Position numbers and translations under genes: made by a program. The notes below the pieces were generated by a model. It saw only the letters and a list, made by a program, of their open reading frames with translations. It was not told the DNA's origin and did not search any database. From Ustilaginoidea virens (taxonomy: Eukaryota > Ascomycota > Sordariomycetes > Hypocreales > Clavicipitaceae), in contig NC_057321.1 in the NCBI RefSeq assembly GCF_000687475.1, positions 2,356,001-2,420,000 on the forward strand: DNA of 64,000 nt, given 5' to 3'. Of this stretch, positions 58,769 through 64,000 are shown piece by piece. Numbering within the stretch: position 1 is the first letter of the stretch; every line of letters starts with the position of its first letter.

Positions 58769-59498
58769 GACCTTGGCATGAAACGTACCAAGGCGAATTG
58801 GGTGTAGCATGCCTCGTGTCCGATTGGATTTGCGGGGAAGAAGCGGTAGCAAGTACCAAGTGCTCAGCAGCAAGTACGCCGCGTTGCGTTGCATCGAGCA
58901 AGGAGGAGCCATGAAGTAAGTCACGAACGACCGGGCCTACCACGCCCCGCACGGCTAACGGCCCCGGCCCCGGCCCCGACCCCGGACCCGGACCCAAGAC
59001 TACACCCAGTCATTACATGTGACATGTGCGCATAGCTCCTAACCCGGCCCAAACCCAGCCGACCAGTGCTAGTGCTGACTGGACCAAGCAAACCAGCGTG
59101 GCCGGCCGGGCTGGCTCGTACCCGTGCGTCCCAGGGTCAGGTCGGCACCTCTTCGCTCCCTTGATGTTTCTCCAAGAAGAGATGGATGCATCATTCCGGA
59201 GATACACTTGCGGCTTGGCTGTGGTGCAGACGGGCCGGGGTCCGGGGGCAGGTTGGGCATTTCAAACATTTCAAACAGTTCAAACCAGGCAGACCAGTTG
59301 GCCGACTTGACGCACTAGTTATTACCCTCATTTTCCTCAGACCGACCGCCTCTTCGGTCCTCCTCTTCCCCGACGCCCTTTCTCAGACGCCCTTTCTCAG
59401 ACCCGATTTCTCAAGCATTGTTTCTCAGACACCGACCAAAGGCCCTTGGCAACGCCCAATCACTCATCCACTGACAACATCCACAACCGTGTCCATGC
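58769..59498. other. Intergenic region between convergent genes
   Basis: It contains a C/G-rich hexamer-like repeat (CCCCGG units, about 58960-58995) and, towards the right, pyrimidine-rich sequence with repeated TTTCTCAGACNC units near 59378-59435. No gene recognised. Confidence 0.5.
58960..58995. repeat. GC-rich short tandem repeat
   Basis: Six imperfect copies of GGCCCC/GGACCC. Confidence 0.7.
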
Positions 59499-60233
59499 TC
59501 ACTGATTCTTCTTCTTCTTCTTCTTTGCCTCGCAATGCCCAATCTCGTAAACGCGCTCGATGCAACCCCTGACGCTGACAAAACTGTCTAGAAACACAGC
59601 ATTAGTAGTGCGTTGCCCCCCCCCCCCCTTCTTCTCTTCTACCCGTCTCCGCCCCCTGCTCAGGGCACCCCCCCCGAGCCACTTACAGGTATGCATGCAG
59701 GACCGAGTCTTGGTCGGCTCCCCCCTCAGATACGGGTACAGAACCCGCTTGTACTTCTTGCTGTAGTACCAGGGCGCGAGACCCCTCCACGTGAGCTTGT
59801 TGCCGCCCCAGCACTGCTCCTTTCTGTTGCGGCATTGGTCCTCCCGGTTGCAGTAGGTTCGCATCTGGCACGTCACCCTGCCGTCCTCCTTGATCTTGAT
59901 CCTCCACCGGGGGACGAAGTAGAACGGCTCGATCTGGATCCTGACGGAGAGACAGCCCGGGAAGAGGGAGTTGTGGTACAGCGACGAGTTGACGGCGGGG
60001 GGGCCGTCGAGGCTGCTCGGCGGTTCGTCGACGGGGGAGAATCGGAAGGGGGGAGGGGGTATGGAGGACAGTTGCGGGAGGAGGGTTGTGTTGAGGAGGG
60101 TGTCGGCGAGGGGGGGGCCGGGGGCTGGGCCTGGCGATGATGGGCCGGGGGTCGCGGACTGTGGTGGCGACGGCGGCGCCACCGGGACGGCGGCGACGTG
60201 GGCGGCGATGTATACGAGCGTCGAGAGGATCAT
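59499..60233 (-). CDS. Small secreted cysteine-rich protein, two exons, unknown family
   Basis: Minus-strand model: exon 1 60233-59687, intron 59686-59588 (99 bp, GTAAGT donor, TAG acceptor, CTAAT near the end), exon 2 59587-59499; 211 residues. Without splicing, a 244-codon ORF also exists in the same frame, so the intron is a prediction. The protein has a signal peptide (MILSTLVYIAAHVAAVPVA), a long Pro/Ser-rich spacer, two N-glycosylation motifs (NTT, NSS) and a cysteine-rich domain from about residue 94 (PGCLSVRIQIEPFYF, CQMRTYCNREDQC). Spliced, it has eight cysteines, an even number that suits disulfides; unspliced it gains one. It ends in a poly-Lys run made by a (TTC)n microsatellite at 59506-59525. 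I recognise no family. Secretion and cysteine content resemble fungal effector-like proteins, but this is inference only. Confidence 0.65.
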   Translation of the reverse strand: MILSTLVYIAAHVAAVPVAPPSPPQSATPGPSSPGPAPGPPLADTLLNTTLLPQLSSIPPPPFRFSPVDEPPSSLDGPPAVNSSLYHNSLFPGCLSVRIQIEPFYFVPRWRIKIKEDGRVTCQMRTYCNREDQCRNRKEQCWGGNKLTWRGLAPWYYSKKYKRVLYPYLRGEPTKTRSCMHTCKWLGGGALSRGRRRVEEKKGGGGQRTTNAVFLDSFVSVRGCIERVYEIGHCEAKKKKKKNQ

Positions 60234-60727
60234 GGTCGACGTCGACGGACCGGGAAGGGGGGGGGGACCCCTTACAAGTTGGCGGTGATGCGGATGGGAA
60301 GAGTTGGGGTTGGGGCAGGGTAAAGGTCGCGGGGTTTGGGTGCGGAGGGTTGGGTTTATATTGTTTATGTTGCTGCCGGGGGTTTTTGTCTTTTTATTCT
60401 TCCTTTCTCTCCCTTTACACTGTATGGTAATCGAACTTGAGTTTTCTATTCTTTAAATTTTTTTTTTTTTTGGGCCGGACGCGCAGGATTCAAAGTCAAA
60501 GGACGGTGTTAGGGCATGGAGGCTACGGCACACGCAGTTTTGGCGGCCAGTGCGACGCAGGCGCAGAGTTAAAAACACGCGCAGAGGGCCGCGCAGCGCA
60601 AGACTCGTCCACGAAACAAGCACGAAACCAGCACGGTAAATAAACCAACGCCGCACCAGCTGACCTGGCCGCTTTTCCACTCTCGTCGGTGGTCGGTGGT
60701 CGGTTGTCGGTCGTCGGACGTGCGCAG

Positions 60728-60818
60728 GGTGAAGGAAAAAAAAAAGAAAAAAAAAGAAAAAAAAATAACAAGAACAAAGAAGAAGAAAGAAAGAAAAAGA
60801 AGCAAAAAAAAAAAAAAG
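60728..60818 (+). repeat. A-rich purine tract
   Basis: Around 90 bp of almost pure A/G on plus, with GAAAAAAAAAG-like units and two short AC interruptions. It is a low-complexity tract, and the long Phe-rich antisense ORF across it is an artefact. Confidence 0.85.
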
Positions 60819-61191
60819 GGCTGCCGAGTCCGGGACCCCCGAGGCATCTGCCCGGCAGACCGCCGCCGGAACCGGCCATGACTGACGGGCCGGGCGAGGG
60901 GCACGGTTGGCGACCCCGAGGTCGGAGCGGGCTCCGGACGCCGGCGCGCGGCCGCGACCCCCCCTATGTACATATGTACATACGCCTTAAAATGGTGCCT
61001 GACCCACCTTTTTATGGGGATCAGGTACGCTCCTATGCATGTTGCACGTGCCCTCCTCGTGCTCCGTGCTCCGTACTCCGTCCAACAAGTGCGATGTAGC
61101 TGGCGCTCTCGCCATAGATGATGGCGCCTTGCCGGAATCAGTAAGAATCTGCAACATAATCTTATGGAAACCATCCTAGAACAACGGCAAA

Positions 61192-61221
61192 CCCTGCTGG
61201 CGACGCATCGCGCCAGCAGGG
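61192..61221. repeat. Perfect 11-bp stem hairpin
   Basis: CCCTGCTGGCG (61192-61202) pairs exactly with CGCCAGCAGGG (61211-61221) across the 8-base loop ACGCATCG. It is followed 43 bp later by a second palindrome. No coding context. Confidence 0.7.
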
Positions 61222-61263
61222 GCCGCTTACATGCCCGAGAAAAGGAATAATTGCCAAGAGAAA

Positions 61264-61280
61264 CGCGCTAATTTAGCGCG
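61264..61280. repeat. 17-bp palindrome
   Basis: CGCGCTAATTTAGCGCG is a perfect inverted repeat around one central base, close to the hairpin at 61192. Confidence 0.7.
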
Positions 61281-62270
61281 CTGGCTCAAGGACAATCGAC
61301 AGCACAACCTATTTGATCCTCCCCGCCAGCCACCATCACCGCCACCACCACCACTACCACCAACTTAACCACCACCACCTTATTTCTCAAGTCATTTGCA
61401 CGCCAGCGCGCCAGGCCCTAAGCTGCTGGTATTTTTTTTTCCTTTTTTTTTTTTTTCTCCGTGACAGCACTGCTGCGTCTGCTGACCGCATCCTCTTCTT
61501 GCAAGGTTTTTTTTTTTTTTTCCTATTAGCCTACACCCTGCTCCGATGCAAAAAAAAGTCTGCACCAGGGGATTTGTCGAGAGTTGTCTTGGTGCGGCTC
61601 GTGCGTCGCCCCGCCGGAAAGGCGGGACCCTGCGGGGTTGCGCGCGCCGTCAGCGCAAGGCGTCAGCGCAGAGATGCATGTCATGTTTTCCAGCGCGCAG
61701 GTGCGCCACACCCTGCTCGGGGCCGATGGCTACATGTACCTACGTACCTCAGGCCCAAACGTTGGACGCTGCTGGAGGCACCAGACACGACTGGGTTTCG
61801 GCCGCGGGTGACCTGACCCGAGCGGGGCTGTGCTGGGGGGATCCAGGCCCCCCTGATTCTCCCCAGAGAGGGGAGAGACGAGCAAAAAAGGAGGGAAAGA
61901 AAGAAAAAACCTGGGACATTGCGAAATTGAAATTAAAAATATGACGAATGAACGAAGAATAAACCCGGATGGAAATAAAATATCATAGTCAGAGTCAAAG
62001 CCAAAGCCCCCATCCGGCTTGCCGTGGCCACCGTTAGCCGATACCTAAATGGGGAGAGGCCCCGCTTTTCACAGACGCATGTCTCTGACTCTTGCGGCAG
62101 GAAGGAAGACAAAAAAAAAAAAAAACTGGAAACCAAGAATTGCAATGCAACATGCAACACCCGGCAAGACAACAGGAAGACGCAGCAAGACGTGTGGCAA
62201 CACCGGATAATGAAGGCAGGACGACATGCAAAAGACACGGAAAGAGATGGAAAAGACACAGCAAGAGGCA

Positions 62271-62310
62271 CCAACCGGCACCAACCGGCACCAACCGGCA
62301 CCAACAGGCA
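62271..62310 (+). repeat. Four 10-bp tandem repeats
   Basis: CCAACCGGCA three times, then CCAACAGGCA. It lies in a gene-free region, is adjacent to purine-rich sequence, and is too short to be a CRISPR-like array. Confidence 0.85.
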
Positions 62311-63066
62311 GCAGGCGCAACAGAAACCCCTGCAGAAACGATCCCTTCCTTCCCCTCGTCTCATCCTGCTCGTCCACGGCGGCAGCTTCCACGGCCACCT
62401 GCATGTGAAGCTCTTCCGGCTGCTGCCAGGCTCGAGCCGGGCTCAAGACCCCGCGGCCGTTGCTTTGCATCGGCAGCTGCTTCGTGTCTCGCAGCGAAAT
62501 TAGCAACCCAGCCTTCCCCCCCCTGGACATCAGCATCCGTGCCTCGGTGCGCCATCTCCCGGGTGGGCTCTGTCCCATCGGCACGTGGAAATCCGGGGAG
62601 GGGGTTTCTTTGACCCAGTTTAGACCCGGCATGCCATGGAACACCTTTCTCAAGCCTTTCCAATCGCGTCTCGGCTTCATCCATCCTGGGCCCGACGTCC
62701 TTGATCCATGCTCCATCGGCAGTTGATCGCCTCGACTTTCGACTTTCAGCAAACAAGGGCCATGAGATGGCAGAACCCCCCTTTTATTCGCCGGCAAGGG
62801 CGTGGGGGGGATACATTAACCCGGCCGTTTAGCCATGAGCTGTTTCTTGGACATGTCTCTGGGATCCGTCTTTGGGACAAGCAGGAAGAGGGCACCGGGG
62901 AAAAGAGGAAACGAAACCTAAAGAAAAGACCGCCATCAGCCCACGGTTCCGCGGCAACTGTCGCTCTAGTTCCACGGCCGGCCTCTTTTCCCATCTCACA
63001 AGCCTCTTCACGCCGCCCTTGCTTGTCGCAGCCCAGGTGAGCCACACAGCGGCACCGGTCACCGGG

Positions 63067-64000
63067 ATGCGTTTCCACATCCGAAGCCTTTTGCTTGCCG
63101 CGTGTGCGTCTGGCATCTGTCGAGGAGCAGAATCGGCTTCTCCTTCTTTGCCGCCGTCGCCCTCGCCCTCGCCCTCGCCCTCGCCCTCGCCTACGTCATC
63201 ACCATCGTCCGCCACGACGCCAGCGCTGCCGCCGACTTCTCCATCATCTGATGCTGACCTGCCTCGCTACCTGGCCCGGGTGCCTTCCTGCGGAGTGAGT
63301 TTCCATGCCGCGTGCCTTTATTCACTCGCATCGAGGAAAAAGGCCTTGGTCCATTGGCCCCTGTCAAGACGCTCACGCAGTTTGCACAGGCAAAATGCGT
63401 CGCAACATCCCTTTCGGCGCCGAATTGCTCAGACGCATCGTGCCTCTGCTCAGAAGATTCGACCGCGCAAGGCCTCGCGGCATGCGTTCAGGCAGCCTGC
63501 ACTTTTTCCGACCAGTTGGGTACGAAAGACCAAGGGAACCCCCCCCCCCCCCCAGACAACGTCAAAGGAGCAGACAATCTGACATTTTTTTTTTTTTTTT
63601 CATTTTTTCCATTTTCGCGCAGTCATCAAGAATCTGACAAAAGTGAGCTGCGGCTACCAACCCAGAGATCGGGCAGCTCGTTACGACAGCACAAGCATTA
63701 GCCTGTGCGCGATCACTGCGAGCCTCATCATTCTGCGCCTCGGGTTCAAGCTCTTCTTTAGCGTGAACCGGGGCCTCAAGCCTGACGACTGGATGATATG
63801 CGCGTCCCTTCTGGCTGGCGTTCCTTGCACGGTCCTCAACACCGTGGGACTTACCCACTACGGCCTGGGCAAGGATATCTGGACTCTGGATTCGGCGACC
63901 ATCGTGACGTTTTCCTTTTACTTCTTCATCCAGCAGACCATCTACATTTTCCTGAGCGCCTCCATCAAGCTCAGCCTGCTGCTCTTTTACCTCAGCATAT
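63067..64000 (+). CDS. CFEM-domain Pth11-like seven-helix receptor, 5' part
   Basis: A predicted plasma-membrane receptor of the fungal CFEM/Pth11 class, by family knowledge sensing surface or nutrient cues; the 3' end lies beyond the window. Exons: 63067-63294, 63381-63519, then 63623 onwards; introns of 86 and 103 bp (the first acceptor could instead be 63389). A signal peptide (MRFHIRSLLLAACASGICRG) is followed by a Pro/Ser linker made by a TCGCCC microsatellite, then a CFEM domain with all eight cysteines (75, 82, 92, 97, 99, 111, 116, 132) at the family's spacing and Asp94 at the usual heme-related place. Hydrophobic segments start at about residues 142 (SISLCAITASLIILRLGF), 173 and 206, as in the Pth11 rhodopsin-like domain. 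The start is chosen because it gives the signal peptide directly before the linker. Confidence 0.88.

Larger units (their letters stand above)
60234..63066. other. Gene-poor, low-complexity stretch
   Basis: About 2.8 kb rich in homopolymers and simple repeats: T run 60458-60471, purine tract 60728-60818, (CAC)n-like 61321-61379, T runs 61430-61456 and 61507-61521, and A run 62109-62124. The many ORFs are products of these tracts (His-, Lys- or Phe-rich) and have no recognisable domains. The promoters of both flanking genes must lie here. Confidence 0.5.

Noticed and set aside
59613..60288. Plus-strand ORFs of 175 and 105 codons
   Set aside because: They are antisense to the secreted cysteine-rich protein, whose signal peptide and splice sites make the minus strand the better call.
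60569..61174. 201-codon minus-strand ORF with a Phe-rich hydrophobic stretch
   Set aside because: The hydrophobic part is the antisense of the A-rich tract at 60728-60818; no other support.
62069..62797. 242-codon minus-strand ORF and overlapping plus-strand ORFs
   Set aside because: Both strands are open in several frames, with no domain and composition driven by repeats.

Overview
The window is filamentous-fungus DNA, most likely Pezizomycotina. The evidence is short spliceosomal introns with GTAAGT donors and CTAAC branch sites, a sedolisin protease, a CFEM/Pth11-like receptor, and repeats mutated in the way expected of RIP (repeat-induced point mutation: CpA to TpA, or TpG to TpA on the other strand). 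I cannot name the species. It has two compartments with a sharp border near 53.1-53.5 kb: positions 1 to about 53,100 are AT-rich and almost entirely decayed transposons, and 53,500-64,000 has balanced base composition and ordinary host genes.

The transposon block holds eight Ty1/copia-type LTR retrotransposons of three families, one solo LTR, one non-LTR (LINE) relic and two decayed reading frames of unknown identity. Family I (LTR 704-777 bp) has copies I-a (1-10080, interrupted), I-b (1170-8585, nearly complete), I-c (minus strand, 18208-27996, interrupted) and I-d (21879-27982). Family II (LTR about 716 bp) has II-a (minus strand, truncated, 14651-18207), II-b (30321-37888, complete) and a solo LTR (45450-46217). 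Family III (LTR 341 bp) has III-a (minus strand, 29559-52424, interrupted three times) and III-b (37932-45089, complete).

Most nestings are proved by 5-bp target duplications that I could read: I-b in I-a (GAATC), I-d in I-c (ATAGG), II-b in III-a (ATTCC), III-b in III-a (GCTTA), the solo LTR in III-a (GTTAG), and III-a itself in a decayed frame (GTATA). II-a lies inside I-c, but one of its ends is lost. I-a and I-d share the same in-frame deletions of integrase and reverse transcriptase and the same premature stop, so they look like a non-autonomous sublineage moved by enzymes from intact relatives. The LINE relic lies at about 10.1-12.8 kb, followed by an unidentified decayed frame at 13.1-14.1 kb.

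The gene compartment has three models. A five-exon sedolisin (tripeptidyl-peptidase-like) protease on plus spans 56529-58768. A two-exon small secreted cysteine-rich protein on minus spans 59499-60233. A CFEM-domain Pth11-like membrane receptor on plus starts at 63067 and runs off the window. All three products are predicted to be secreted or at the cell surface. The stretches 53.5-56.5 kb and 60.2-63.0 kb contain no gene I could support. All coordinates, splice sites and repeat comparisons were read by eye; nothing was searched against a database.
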